This document shows positions 7,825 to 15,650 of a DNA stretch of 29,737 nucleotides, in pieces. Both the position numbers and the translations under genes were made by a program. The notes under the pieces are model-generated. The model did not search any database. It worked only from the letters and a program-made list of their open reading frames with translations, and was not told the origin of the DNA. This DNA is from a virus: positions 1 through 29,737 of the IMG/VR virus record IMGVR_UViG_3300000116_000123; one strand, written 5' to 3'. Numbering within the stretch: the stretch's first letter is position 1; each line of letters opens with the position of its first letter.

Positions 7825-9531
7825 TTAAATTGATGCTCCTTGAACAATATTTCTTTCTAATTGCTGTGCGGTAGTTACGTCTGAAGAAACTACATAAGCC
7901 CTCATAGGTTCTTGTTGAGAACCAAGTATAGCAGCAGCTAACTGATTCTGTGTAGTAGCACCTACTACATTAAAAGTTGGAGCCTGACTAACAGCAGCTG
8001 ATGGCTCAGAGCCTATATTTGCAGCAGAAGGAACAGCTACAGGGGCTTTAAGTGCAGATACTGCTTTAGCCGTAGAAGCAACGTTAGCTGCGATACCTAC
8101 TTTTGCAGCAAAATTATTAGCTGCTATTTCAGCCTTAGCAAGAACTTGCCCTCCTGGCACGAAAGCGTATTTTAATGGTGCTGCAGCGTTTGCAGCTTTT
8201 GTGCTAATTATAATTTTAGCAATACCAGCAGCTGATTCACCAATAAGAGCAACTGCTTGTAAAAATCTACTCTCTCCTCCAAGGTCAGATATTATTTTAA
8301 ATATCGAACCAATACTATTCGCATAAGACAGATTAATTTGCTCCATAGCATTTAATTTAATCTGTTCATTTCTCAACTGCATATCTCCAAGTTGTTGAGT
8401 AGCTATAACATATTGTCTATAATAAGCAGTTCTTTCCTCAAAACTAAAAGCTTCTTTATTAGATAAATTTTGAAAGAACGTAGCTTTCCACTGCAAGAAA
8501 CCTTCATCATCTCTAACTTCTGCTTCTTGCGCTACTCTTCTTTGTATATAGGAATTTCTAAAAGATGCGATAGCTCTTGCACCTTCTCTAATTATTGCAG
8601 ATATAGAACGCTCTCTTGTTTCGTTAAGATCTTCTTTCTCCTTTTTAGTTTTACCAGTAAGAACAATCTCTTCATTTGCTTGATAGTTTAAGAACTGAAT
8701 TGCCCTTTGTTCTGCATCAATAGCTTCTGTTAAGTCAAGTCTTGCTTGACCAAGACGCATAGATTCAGTTTGTATTGCTTTTTTGTTGTATGGTTCTTCT
8801 TTTTCAAGACGAGTAAGCTCTTCTTGAGATTTTATTAATGCTTGCTGCGCTTTATTCTGATTTATTCTTGCATTAAGAAGATCATTACCTGCATTAATAG
8901 CTGCATTATAAACTTCTTGAGTAATTGGGCCTTCTTTTCTTAATTCTTCTAAGTAGCTACCTACTTCCTTCATGTTTTTAGCAAAGAGCTTAGAAACATC
9001 ATTACTGTATTGAAAACCAATCTTAGATAATTCATTAAATATGAATTGCTGTTCCTGAAGAGTAGCATTCATTTCATCAAGTTCCTTCTTGGTTTCTTCA
9101 GATTCCTTTTTAGCTCTTCTCATAGATTGAGCAAAAAAGTCTATTGCAGCGACTGCTCCTTGGAATAGTAATAATATACCAGCAGGGCCTGCCATCACTC
9201 TTCCTAAATTAGTTAATGCATTGCCTACACCATTAGAAGAACTGACAAGTAATGCAAACATAGATCCCAACTGAGAGATGTTGTTTGTTACCGCTTGAAT
9301 ACCATAAGGCATATCTGATATAGTTCTACCAAGTTCCGCAGCGGTAGCTCCTGCAATACCTGCTGCGCCACCAAAGTCATTAGTTGCCTTAGATGCCTTC
9401 TGAAGTTGCTGTTCAACTATTTTAGCATTAGACGAAATAGATTTTAATTGCTTATTAATCTCAGCTGTTCCGCCAACTACCTTACCTGTCTGTAAGTCTA
9501 TTTCTATTAATATCTGTTTAACGTCTGCCAT
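7825..9531 (-). CDS. Tail tape measure protein
   Basis: This gene encodes 568 residues with the features of a tape measure protein. The N-terminus 'ILIEIDLQTGKVVGGTAEINKQLKSI' leads to a long helical coil. A hydrophobic stretch 'AGPAGILLLFQGAVAAIDFF' (about 113-132) could insert in a membrane. Long Gln/Glu/Lys coiled-coil regions (about 135-290 and 355-400) follow, then an Ala-rich hydrophobic C-terminal half. The protein spans the tail lumen, sets tail length and helps DNA pass into the cell. The length suggests a rather short tail for a siphovirus. Unusually, it lies five genes after the tail chaperone instead of next to it. Confidence 0.85.
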   Translation of the reverse strand: MADVKQILIEIDLQTGKVVGGTAEINKQLKSISSNAKIVEQQLQKASKATNDFGGAAGIAGATAAELGRTISDMPYGIQAVTNNISQLGSMFALLVSSSNGVGNALTNLGRVMAGPAGILLLFQGAVAAIDFFAQSMRRAKKESEETKKELDEMNATLQEQQFIFNELSKIGFQYSNDVSKLFAKNMKEVGSYLEELRKEGPITQEVYNAAINAGNDLLNARINQNKAQQALIKSQEELTRLEKEEPYNKKAIQTESMRLGQARLDLTEAIDAEQRAIQFLNYQANEEIVLTGKTKKEKEDLNETRERSISAIIREGARAIASFRNSYIQRRVAQEAEVRDDEGFLQWKATFFQNLSNKEAFSFEERTAYYRQYVIATQQLGDMQLRNEQIKLNAMEQINLSYANSIGSIFKIISDLGGESRFLQAVALIGESAAGIAKIIISTKAANAAAPLKYAFVPGGQVLAKAEIAANNFAAKVGIAANVASTAKAVSALKAPVAVPSAANIGSEPSAAVSQAPTFNVVGATTQNQLAAAILGSQQEPMRAYVVSSDVTTAQQLERNIVQGASI

Positions 9532-9667
9532 GTCTGTTTCGCTTGATTAGTTGTTTTACTTGCTTTAGTGAGCCAGGGAGCTTATTTGCTCCCTTGGCAA
9601 AGTCTATATCAGGGTCTCCTATTAGCCATTCATCTGCATTAAGGAGGTCTATAATATTCTTAATCAT
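9518..9667 (-). CDS. 49-residue micro-protein coupled to tape measure
   Basis: The frame starts MIKNIIDLLNADEWLIGDPD and ends KRNRHGRR. It overlaps the upstream tail protein's stop (ATGATTAA) and the tape measure's start by 14 bases, and it fills the only gap between them. The first half is hydrophobic and acidic, the second basic. No family is recognised. A chaperone or assembly helper for the tape measure is a possibility suggested only by position. Confidence 0.5.
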   Translation of the reverse strand: MIKNIIDLLNADEWLIGDPDIDFAKGANKLPGSLKQVKQLIKRNRHGRR

Positions 9668-11696
9668 AATAATTAATCAATTCAAATTCTGTCTTGCCTG
9701 TAGTAACATCTACATTCATATTATTAATCCTGTACTTATTATCGTTGATAATAACTATATCAGACAATTTAATCTCATCTCCACCCTTCACTAATTTCTT
9801 AGGAGGTAAATAAGACTTTACTTTTGTGATTCTATTGTCTACATCAAAGATGTTTACTATATAGCTCTCATAGAAACGCTTGAATAGCGTTTCAGTAGCT
9901 GCTATATTTTCATACTCACTAAGCTCCGCATTAAAGTGTATATTGTCAGAAGTATAATCATCTATATCCTTTAAATTAGAAGGCATATTAATACCTGTGC
10001 TTGCTGCTATTGATGATAGTGTTCCGTTGTCATTTACAGACAACTTAACTCCCGTAGCAACCTGATTAATGTATAGTATAAAAGGATCTCCTAAATACGC
10101 ATCTTGATTATCATCTACATAGTACCCATACATTACCTCAGTATCTGTAGCATTGTTAGACAAGTCAAGAAGCTTCTCAAACTTAGAGTGGTTAAACATA
10201 GGCTCGACCTTATAGGTCTCCCCGTACAAATCATCAGAAGTAGTATATTCATTACCTCCCCACTCTACATTAGATATTTCTTGCAAGTGTTGCGCAGCAA
10301 GAATAGTCTTTGTGTCTGTGTATTTAAAGAAGATTTCCTTGAATGGAAGTGCTACGTTTATTTCAGACTCATTAACATCTACATACTCCGTAATATCATG
10401 CTCAGTTGATATATAATAAGTGTCTAATGGCTGCACTTCTATCTCACCGCTATCATCTACATAAGCAACCAAGTTAAACATCTTAAATAGACTTGATAAG
10501 AAGTCCATAATCTTCATCTCAGGTATCTGCTCTTGTACATTAAATGTAATAGAAGCATCATAACTCTTACTGCTAACAGTAAACTCATCTGCTCCCGAAG
10601 AAGGCCCTGAGTAAGTACATCTCCATTTTAGCTGACTAAAGCTTGCATCTGCATCATACGTTCTGATATAAGCCTTAAACTTATAGCCATTGGTAAGCGG
10701 ATCAAGAACGGTCATTATAGTGCTTCCTGTATTGTCTTTCTGCTCTTGATATAGCGCATAACCCGAACCAGTATCTCTATAGATAGCAATATCGTATCTG
10801 AAGTCAGAAGAAGAGGCCGTAGTTTGAAAAGTAAGTACATCTGCGGTATGCGTAGCCTCATAAATCATTACTCCCTCAGTATCTGACTGAACTTTAAGCA
10901 CTACAGAGGTTGCATTTTCACTCGGATTGAATCCTGAGACCACTTGAGGGTCTCCTGCAGTAATTTCTATCTTTCCTTTCTTTCTGTGACACCACATATA
11001 CAAAGAATGAATGTCTTTAGTAGCATCATGGAAGAAACTATTGCTTGAAAAAGTAATTCCGCTATATTTAGTCTCTATAGCATCAATAATTTGGTCTAAT
11101 CTGACTGCATACTTGAGTTCCTTAGGATCTAATCCTCTAACATAGGTGGCATTGTAGTACAAATTACCCGTATCAGTAGTAGTATCTGTAGAATCATAGT
11201 ATAAACGCTGTTCTGCAGTCACTAATGGCAATGCAGTGGCTCCTGGAGCCGTCTGCAGTGCTGTTAATATCTCAGAATTAGAATATCCGAGGTCTAAAGA
11301 AGATAAAGCATCTAAATCAGTCAGTTTATCCTCTCCAATGATGTCTTTTAGGTCAATTACACTTCCAAAGAAGGTAATATTGTATGCATAAGGGGCATTA
11401 TTCTTCATTTTTACCCCATTTAGCTTAATTTTGCCGTCTTTGAACGGCAAATTATTGATTTCTATGCGTGCTGACTGTGTAGTACGAGCATCAAAGCCCC
11501 CTGTGATGTAATAATTGTAATAATGCTTAAATATCTTATTGTTTTCTTTACTCGCAGGCACAGTAAACTGCTTGCTGAAGGTCGTAAAGACCTTTGCAAT
11601 GTCTCTTGCGTTCTTTATAGACTCTACAATAGATATATTCTCATCTTTAAATAGGTCTAAGCGAGTATCATTTATATATAGCTGTACTGTTTGCAC
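9660..11696 (-). CDS. Large tail-tip (Dit/Tal-type) protein, GTG start
   Basis: This gene encodes 678 residues. It starts at GTG 11696, which overlaps the upstream stop as TAGTG. The first 70 residues (VQLYINDTRLDLFKDENISIVESIKNARDIAKVFTTFSKQFTVPAS) match a conserved start I know from tail genes of Bacteroidetes phages and prophages. The rest alternates beta strands and loops, with regions 'MKIMDFLSSLFKMFNLVAYVDDSGEIEVQPL' (about 397-427) and 'GKTEFELINYYD' at the end, typical of hub or tail-associated proteins. It probably forms part of the tail tip that caps the tube and carries fibres. No peptidoglycan hydrolase motif is visible. The role is inferred from the family start and from position upstream of the tape measure. 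Confidence 0.65.
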   Translation of the reverse strand: MQTVQLYINDTRLDLFKDENISIVESIKNARDIAKVFTTFSKQFTVPASKENNKIFKHYYNYYITGGFDARTTQSARIEINNLPFKDGKIKLNGVKMKNNAPYAYNITFFGSVIDLKDIIGEDKLTDLDALSSLDLGYSNSEILTALQTAPGATALPLVTAEQRLYYDSTDTTTDTGNLYYNATYVRGLDPKELKYAVRLDQIIDAIETKYSGITFSSNSFFHDATKDIHSLYMWCHRKKGKIEITAGDPQVVSGFNPSENATSVVLKVQSDTEGVMIYEATHTADVLTFQTTASSSDFRYDIAIYRDTGSGYALYQEQKDNTGSTIMTVLDPLTNGYKFKAYIRTYDADASFSQLKWRCTYSGPSSGADEFTVSSKSYDASITFNVQEQIPEMKIMDFLSSLFKMFNLVAYVDDSGEIEVQPLDTYYISTEHDITEYVDVNESEINVALPFKEIFFKYTDTKTILAAQHLQEISNVEWGGNEYTTSDDLYGETYKVEPMFNHSKFEKLLDLSNNATDTEVMYGYYVDDNQDAYLGDPFILYINQVATGVKLSVNDNGTLSSIAASTGINMPSNLKDIDDYTSDNIHFNAELSEYENIAATETLFKRFYESYIVNIFDVDNRITKVKSYLPPKKLVKGGDEIKLSDIVIINDNKYRINNMNVDVTTGKTEFELINYYD

Positions 11697-12856
11697 TATC
11701 GAATGTTTTGTACCTTATCGTAAGCGTATTCAAACTCAAAGGTGTATTGAACCATCTTGTCATTAACACTTGTCTTCTCTGTTAAAGAAGAGGTCTTAAC
11801 TACTACTGGGTAAGTGTCATTTCCTATATCCAACCACACCTGCTCAGATAATAATAGCTGTTTAACAGGATCATTGATTGACTCATCCATGAAGTCTGTA
11901 TTAACTACTATTGACTCACGCCCGTTCACGTCAAAACGTGACGTGGCGTGCTTATAGATGCTATAATCAAGAGTGGTATAGTCCATAATATTTCTCTTAT
12001 AGTCCTCTGAAGTAGTATTTAGCGTCTTAATAGATTTTTTATGCGCCCATAGCTCCTGAATGGCCCCATATTTGTTATAGAACACAATCTTTACATCAGG
12101 GTATTTACCTGCGCATAGTGCCTTAAACACAATATTCTGCGTTTGTGCGGTACCAGTTGTTGAGGTTACTACTGCTGTGTCTCCTGTTTGTATATCATCC
12201 GTTGGATAAATACCTACATACTGAATCTTATCTAAGCTGTCTGTAGAGTCTACAATTTGAACATCATCTAACGATGAGTTCCAAAGGCCATCGTAAGTCT
12301 CCCAATAGTTATCTAATTGTTGCCACTCTACACCTGCTCCACCTGAGAAGGTAAAGTCTATTAAAGGCTCTGCCTCAGAAAAGAATGGTAGTGTGATCTG
12401 CTCACCAGGCACAAAATAAACTGTAAGGTTGTCCTGAAGGAACATAGGTGTATAAGACTCGTCATTGGGGTCTATAGACTCTCTTGGATTGACTCCCTCC
12501 TCAAAGTACCCGTAACCATCAATAGCAAGATAGTATGAAGAGCCTCCTCCACTTAAAGTGCTTCCTGTTGCGTTAGGCCCGTCATAAAAGGTACGCTCTA
12601 CTCTTACCCACACAGCATCTACAGATTCTGTATAGTAATCAGTGTATATGTAGTCTCTGATTAGTTCACTAATCTCAAATATTGCATAATCAGTTCCGCC
12701 TCCGCTGACCGTATTCTTTATTAGAGAATAAGTGTCTGTAGCTGGAAGAGATGCCTGAAGACCTGAGTATATCCGTAAATTGACTTTTACAGATACAGCT
12801 CCACTTCTATCCATCTTTAAGTAATACGGACTCCTTGTGTTAATTATTGTACTCAT
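11696..12856 (-). CDS. Tail-tip structural protein
   Basis: This gene encodes 386 residues starting MSTIINTRSPYYLKMDRSGAVSVKVNLRIYSG, a start I associate with a conserved Bacteroidetes-phage tail protein always paired with the large tail-tip protein that follows it. Its composition is beta-rich, with Tyr/Asp/Ser-heavy loops, no cysteine motif and no transmembrane segment. The end 'VNDKMVQYTFEFEYAYDKVQNIR' is well structured. The stop codon is shared with the next gene's GTG (TAGTG), implying co-translation and possibly a stoichiometric complex. It is separated from the upstream neck gene by 2 bases. A distal tail or baseplate component is the best guess. Confidence 0.6.
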   Translation of the reverse strand: MSTIINTRSPYYLKMDRSGAVSVKVNLRIYSGLQASLPATDTYSLIKNTVSGGGTDYAIFEISELIRDYIYTDYYTESVDAVWVRVERTFYDGPNATGSTLSGGGSSYYLAIDGYGYFEEGVNPRESIDPNDESYTPMFLQDNLTVYFVPGEQITLPFFSEAEPLIDFTFSGGAGVEWQQLDNYWETYDGLWNSSLDDVQIVDSTDSLDKIQYVGIYPTDDIQTGDTAVVTSTTGTAQTQNIVFKALCAGKYPDVKIVFYNKYGAIQELWAHKKSIKTLNTTSEDYKRNIMDYTTLDYSIYKHATSRFDVNGRESIVVNTDFMDESINDPVKQLLLSEQVWLDIGNDTYPVVVKTSSLTEKTSVNDKMVQYTFEFEYAYDKVQNIR

Positions 12857-12858
12857 AG

Positions 12859-13359
12859 TTATCTCGGTGTTCCCATACGGCTTCTAAAGTTGGCCGATAT
12901 AGTAGTGTCTAATTGTTTTCCTATAGTTTCTAATACTGTTTCTGCCACATCATTGCTTAATGGCAAAATATTCTTATTAATTACATAAGTAAAGAGGTTG
13001 GTTCCTTGGTAACCAAACCTCTTAATAGTTCCTCGCTGCTTAATAGCCCTGCTGATTAAGTACGGAAGATCTCTTTGACGAATATTTGGCATATTAGGCC
13101 TAATACCCTTACGCTCTATCCATCCTTTTAAAGTCTCTTTTGGGTTTGGAACGCCCTTTCCAGCCCTCCTACCCATGTCAATCTGTTCAATGTAGCTTGC
13201 ACCTGTAATAGTCAAGCTACTTCCTGTTGCTGTATAAGTAAGACTTGCATTAGCCGTTCCGCTATCTACAGTCCTATCTTCAGACATCTTAGTACGCATG
13301 TCCTGCGTAATCCTGTCACCATACAGCTCTAATAGAGCCTGCAACTGATCTTCTAACAT
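12859..13359 (-). CDS. Neck / tail-completion protein (HK97 gp10-like)
   Basis: This gene encodes 166 residues. A helical N-terminus (LEDQLQALLELYGDRITQDMRTKM) is followed by a beta region (LTYTATGSSLTITGASYIEQIDMGRRAGKGVPNPKETLKGWIERKGI) and a basic helical C-terminus. This layout, with 'YxxxxDxGR..G..p....l..Wi..KGi', is that of HK97 gp10-like neck and minor tail proteins, which join head and tail. It overlaps the tail-terminator gene by 7 bases. The family call is by pattern; the fold would need a structure search. Confidence 0.55.
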   Translation of the reverse strand: MLEDQLQALLELYGDRITQDMRTKMSEDRTVDSGTANASLTYTATGSSLTITGASYIEQIDMGRRAGKGVPNPKETLKGWIERKGIRPNMPNIRQRDLPYLISRAIKQRGTIKRFGYQGTNLFTYVINKNILPLSNDVAETVLETIGKQLDTTISANFRSRMGTPR

Positions 13360-13817
13360 ACAGAGATATTATTAGGTATATCTATAGTAATATCCATTGA
13401 CCATCCTGCTAATTCATTCTCAAATCTGTCTTTGAATGGCTCACATACAGGATCTCCTACCAACTGATATTCCTCTCTGTATAAATCGCCACGCCTTAGG
13501 TCTTGAACCAAGGCGTTGGCAATCTGTAGTTGAGTATTATAAACATCAATCAAATTACTCGCATCTTGTCTATCCCCTAAGTCATTTGCATTATAGTCCT
13601 TTGTATAATCCACTATGTCCAAGAACAATAAAGACACCGTCACACGCATAGCGTGTTCGGTGATGCTTACATTACCTATAAAAAAGTGGGTTAATGGGAA
13701 CATAGTAGTCTTATTTAAGTCCACCTGAGTAATATCCCCATAGGTAACGTAATTAACTATAGGGTTTTCTCTAAGAAAACTTTTTATAGTGGTTATGATG
13801 TCATATACACTTGTCAT
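13353..13817 (-). CDS. Tail terminator-like protein
   Basis: This gene encodes 154 residues: a helix with basic residues at the N-terminus (VYDIITTIKSFLRENPIVNYVTYG), then strands (SITEHAMRVTVSLLFLDIVDYT), an Asn/Gln-rich helix (VYNTQLQIANALVQDLRRGDLY) and the end 'PFKDRFENELAGWSMDITIDIPN'. The alternation of strands and helices, and the final long strand, fit the tail-terminator family that closes the head-proximal end of the tail tube. Its ATG overlaps the stop of the frameshifted chaperone product (ATGA), which supports translation of that product. The call is based on remembered family pattern and synteny. Confidence 0.55.
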   Translation of the reverse strand: MTSVYDIITTIKSFLRENPIVNYVTYGDITQVDLNKTTMFPLTHFFIGNVSITEHAMRVTVSLLFLDIVDYTKDYNANDLGDRQDASNLIDVYNTQLQIANALVQDLRRGDLYREEYQLVGDPVCEPFKDRFENELAGWSMDITIDIPNNISVC

Positions 13818-14619
13818 AGTCTGTTTTTATTATATGCTTCTTTTATTCTTTTCTCTTCTAATTCGTTCTTCTCCTTCTCAAATACTAACCAAGTCAAACA
13901 CTTCGTTAAGGGTTCCTCTGCAACCTTATCAAACTTTGTGACATCTCCTCCAGCGAGTGCATAAAGTGATTGATACCAACTCCATTTGCTTCCAAAAACT
14001 TGCTCTCTACTTGCTGGCGCTGCTCCTCGGTCATCTGTTTCAGTGAAGAGTCCATCGTATGTTTCGACAATTTCATTCCTAAACGATAAAAAAAAACCAA
14101 CGCTCCTAACGCTACATTAGCAGGCATGTATTGCATATAGCCTGCATACTTAGCAGAACCCTCATAGTCCTCTATCTCATAGAACTCTCCCTTCTTAGCT
14201 GTAATCGGTCTAAATAATATTGCCATTGCCTTATGCATCTGCTTCCAATCACCAATATACCTGTCCAAGTCTATGTACTCCCCAAAGGAAATGTTGCTTA
14301 AATCAGGTATCATCCCAAACTCAACCTCCGTTCCATTATTACCTCTGAACCAAAACCGCTTCACAAGCGGTGTAGGTTCTTGTAAGCATGTAGCTATCTG
14401 CTCCAAGACAGCCTCAAAAGACTTCATAGGAAGCTTATAACTCTCTTTAAGTTCTAAGCCACAGAAGATCTCTAAAGCCTTCATATTTACAAACTCCCCT
14501 GCCTCTTCGGTCTGCTCCTCAATACCATTAATTACTTGAACGTACTTTTGGTACTGATCCAATTTAATGTCAGCTAATCTTTGCGGAATACTAAGTTCTA
14601 ATTGTATTGTCTTTGCCAT
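13814..14619 (-). CDS. Tail assembly chaperone fusion product made by -1 frameshift
   Basis: Reading starts at ATG 14619, slips back one base on the T9 run (14096-14088) near codon 177, and continues in the -1 frame to a TGA at 13816-13814. This gives about 177 + 91 = 268 residues. The -1 extension is open for 91 codons with no start codon of its own. It is protein-like throughout: 'FGSKWSWYQSLYALAGGDVTKFDKV' and 'PLTKCLTWLVFEKEKNELEEK' resemble the conserved T-domain of tail chaperones in this phage group. Its stop overlaps the next ATG as ATGA. Known lambda-type systems make a G and a G-T protein in a fixed ratio to load the tape measure. Here the slip occurs about 60 codons before the G stop, so both frames code for a long stretch. 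A homopolymer assembly error is the alternative. Confidence 0.65.
13906..14619 (-). CDS. Tail assembly chaperone, unshifted product
   Basis: This gene encodes 237 residues. The N-terminal 175 (LELSIPQRLADIKLDQYQKYVQVI..., 'FWFRGNNGTEVEFGMIPDLSNISFGEYIDLDRYI') match a family common beside tail genes of Bacteroidetes phages and annotated as tail assembly chaperone. After the T9 run the zero frame continues 60 codons (YRLGMKLSKHTMDSSLKQMTEE ... GVGINHFMHSLEEM) before TAA at 13906. This tail also looks like real protein rather than noise. The product would bind the tape measure and tail tube monomers during assembly. It is the first gene of the virion operon, downstream of the GIY-YIG island. A leader motif lies just before its ATG. 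Confidence 0.75.
   Translation of the reverse strand: MAKTIQLELSIPQRLADIKLDQYQKYVQVINGIEEQTEEAGEFVNMKALEIFCGLELKESYKLPMKSFEAVLEQIATCLQEPTPLVKRFWFRGNNGTEVEFGMIPDLSNISFGEYIDLDRYIGDWKQMHKAMAILFRPITAKKGEFYEIEDYEGSAKYAGYMQYMPANVALGALVFFYRLGMKLSKHTMDSSLKQMTEEQRQQVESKFLEANGVGINHFMHSLEEMSQSLIRLQRNP
14087..14097 (-). promoter_or_regulatory. Candidate -1 ribosomal slippery site (T9)
   Basis: The minus strand reads G-GTT-TTT-TTT-TAT in the zero frame. A slip by one base on consecutive TTT codons keeps perfect pairing and enters a 91-codon open frame. Nine T in a row inside coding sequence is exceptional here. Confidence 0.6.
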
Positions 14620-14622
14620 ACT

Positions 14623-14637
14623 ATAGGATAACTAAAG
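14623..14637 (-). promoter_or_regulatory. Leader motif CTTTAGTTATCCTAT before tail chaperone
   Basis: This 15-base word lies three bases before the ATG of the first virion gene. It is shared with the leaders at 3667-3681 (14 of 15 matching) and 7795-7809 (12 of 15). It may be a late promoter or translation element. No clear -33/-7 promoter pair is seen in 14638-14740. Confidence 0.35.
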
Positions 14638-14745
14638 TTTTAATTATTGTACCAAAACCCATCATAAGATTTCTTTATAGTTGCATAAGGAATATCTATG
14701 AACAGATTTAAATTATTTAGTTATCTTAGTATAGAAGTTTTCCCT

Positions 14746-14875
14746 GCAACTTAGGTTGCTAAAACACGCCACAGTGAGCCGAGTGGGTAAGGCTTGGGAG
14801 TTAGGCGAACGATCGTCAAGTTATCTCATTAATGTGTGGTAGGAGAGACTCTTCCGCAAAACGTGACAAACGTTA
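14746..14875 (+). ncRNA. Candidate structured RNA leader upstream of GIY-YIG gene
   Basis: This stretch has visibly higher G+C than the flanks and several hairpins on the plus strand: GCAAC/GTTGC (14746-14759), GCCACA/TGTGGT pairing over a long span (14768-14773 with 14835-14840), AGCC/GGCT inside it (14777-14780 with 14791-14794, a D-arm-like loop GAGTGGGTAA), and AACGT/ACGTT (14860-14874). No open frame fits. The layout suggests a multi-branch RNA, but it matches no tRNA (no T arm), RNase P, tmRNA or intron core that I recognise. It ends about 34 bases before the GIY-YIG start. Confidence 0.35.
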
Positions 14876-14908
14876 TAAGGGAGAGGTGTATAAAGTAACT
14901 AAGTAACC

Positions 14909-15358
14909 ATGAAGCATACGAAACAAAGAAGAGTAGGTAAGAAGAAGTTTAATCAACTAATTAATGAAGAAGTCAATAAGATAGAAGCGCACAGACCCCC
15001 AAGGGTCAAGCGCAATGGAGTAGAACTTAATACAGATAAGCAAGTAGAATATATCAAAGACAAGGAAGAGATAAGTGCTACCTCATACCAATCTAAACGG
15101 CCCCTGTCTAAACAGGGCCGTTTGAAGACAGCCTACTTCAATACTCCATGTATATACCTACTATATAAGAACGATAAGATAGTCTATATAGGTCAAACTA
15201 AATGCCTGGCTAAACGCATATCAGATCACTTCGATTCAGATAAAGAGTTTGACAACTTCGTTGTACACTCTTTCATAGAAGAAGAATACATTAGACTAAA
15301 GAAAGAACAAATACTTATTCGCAAACACAAACCAGCCTACAATGTGATCCATAAGTAA
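14909..15358 (+). CDS. GIY-YIG endonuclease (free-standing homing type)
   Basis: This 149-residue protein is the only plus-strand gene in the window. The N-terminal 75 residues are strongly basic (KHTKQRRVGKKKFNQL, RPPRVKRNG) and probably bind DNA. The C-terminal GIY-YIG domain is clear: 'CIYLLYKNDKIVYIGQT' (Y83, YIG 93-95), Arg in 'AKRISDH' (R103), the metal-binding Glu in 'LKKEQILIRKHKPAYN' (E133) and the final Asn (N145). All catalytic positions are present, so it should be active. Such genes in phages act as homing endonucleases or as seg-type free-standing nucleases. It lies between two divergently organised blocks, and the surrounding sequence differs in composition, which fits transfer. 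A strong hairpin lies inside the gene at 15095-15123. Confidence 0.85.
   Translation: MKHTKQRRVGKKKFNQLINEEVNKIEAHRPPRVKRNGVELNTDKQVEYIKDKEEISATSYQSKRPLSKQGRLKTAYFNTPCIYLLYKNDKIVYIGQTKCLAKRISDHFDSDKEFDNFVVHSFIEEEYIRLKKEQILIRKHKPAYNVIHK
15095..15123. repeat. 12-bp inverted repeat inside GIY-YIG gene
   Basis: TAAACGGCCCCTGT and ACAGGGCCGTTT form a hairpin with one bulged C and a 4-base loop. It encodes the linker between the basic N-terminus and the nuclease domain. Its G+C content stands out from the gene. It could be an RNA element, a minus-strand transcription stop, or the nuclease's own recognition region. Confidence 0.55.
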
Positions 15359-15598
15359 ATGAATTTGTTGAAATGGATAACTTAACCCACCAAACATTGA
15401 GATTGCATTAAAAGCGGTTGAATTCACTGAATTAGACAACTTACCCCTACCGATATTCCTTTTACATCAATTTATCTTATAGCACCATAAGAAAGGCTTA
15501 TAGCTGAATGTTTTGAGGTACAAAACAAATTATTTTTGTTGGTTACATCATGCATTTTTATCTTATCATGTTTTCAGTACATGAACAAAAATATAGGG
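15359..15598. other. Non-coding gap after GIY-YIG gene
   Basis: This holds no credible gene on either strand. The word TGGATAACTTAA at 15374-15385 repeats the leader word found on the other side of the island (14626-14637, GGATAACTAAAG) in the same orientation. A weak TTTTG/CAAAA hairpin lies near 15513-15527. The rest is AT-rich without a clear signal. Confidence 0.4.
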
Positions 15599-15630
15599 CA
15601 AAAAAAATGCCCTCGTTTGAGGGCGTTTTT
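15599..15630. terminator. Bidirectional rho-independent terminator
   Basis: GCCCTC-GTTT-GAGGGC (15609-15624) is followed by five T on the plus strand, one base after the stem. On the minus strand the same stem is followed by eight T. It separates the converging GIY-YIG gene (plus) and the early/middle operon (minus). Confidence 0.9.
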
Positions 15631-15650
15631 ATGGCATTTAAGATAGTTTT

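Noticed and set aside
14768-14840. tRNA-Ser-like element (AGCCGAGTGGGTAAGGCT)
   Set aside because: The D-arm-like hairpin is convincing but there is no T arm or standard acceptor stem, so it was kept only as part of a structured leader.
14746-14908. Group I or group II intron core upstream of the GIY-YIG gene
   Set aside because: No P/Q/R/S or domain V pattern was found, and no split gene exists on the plus strand to be spliced.
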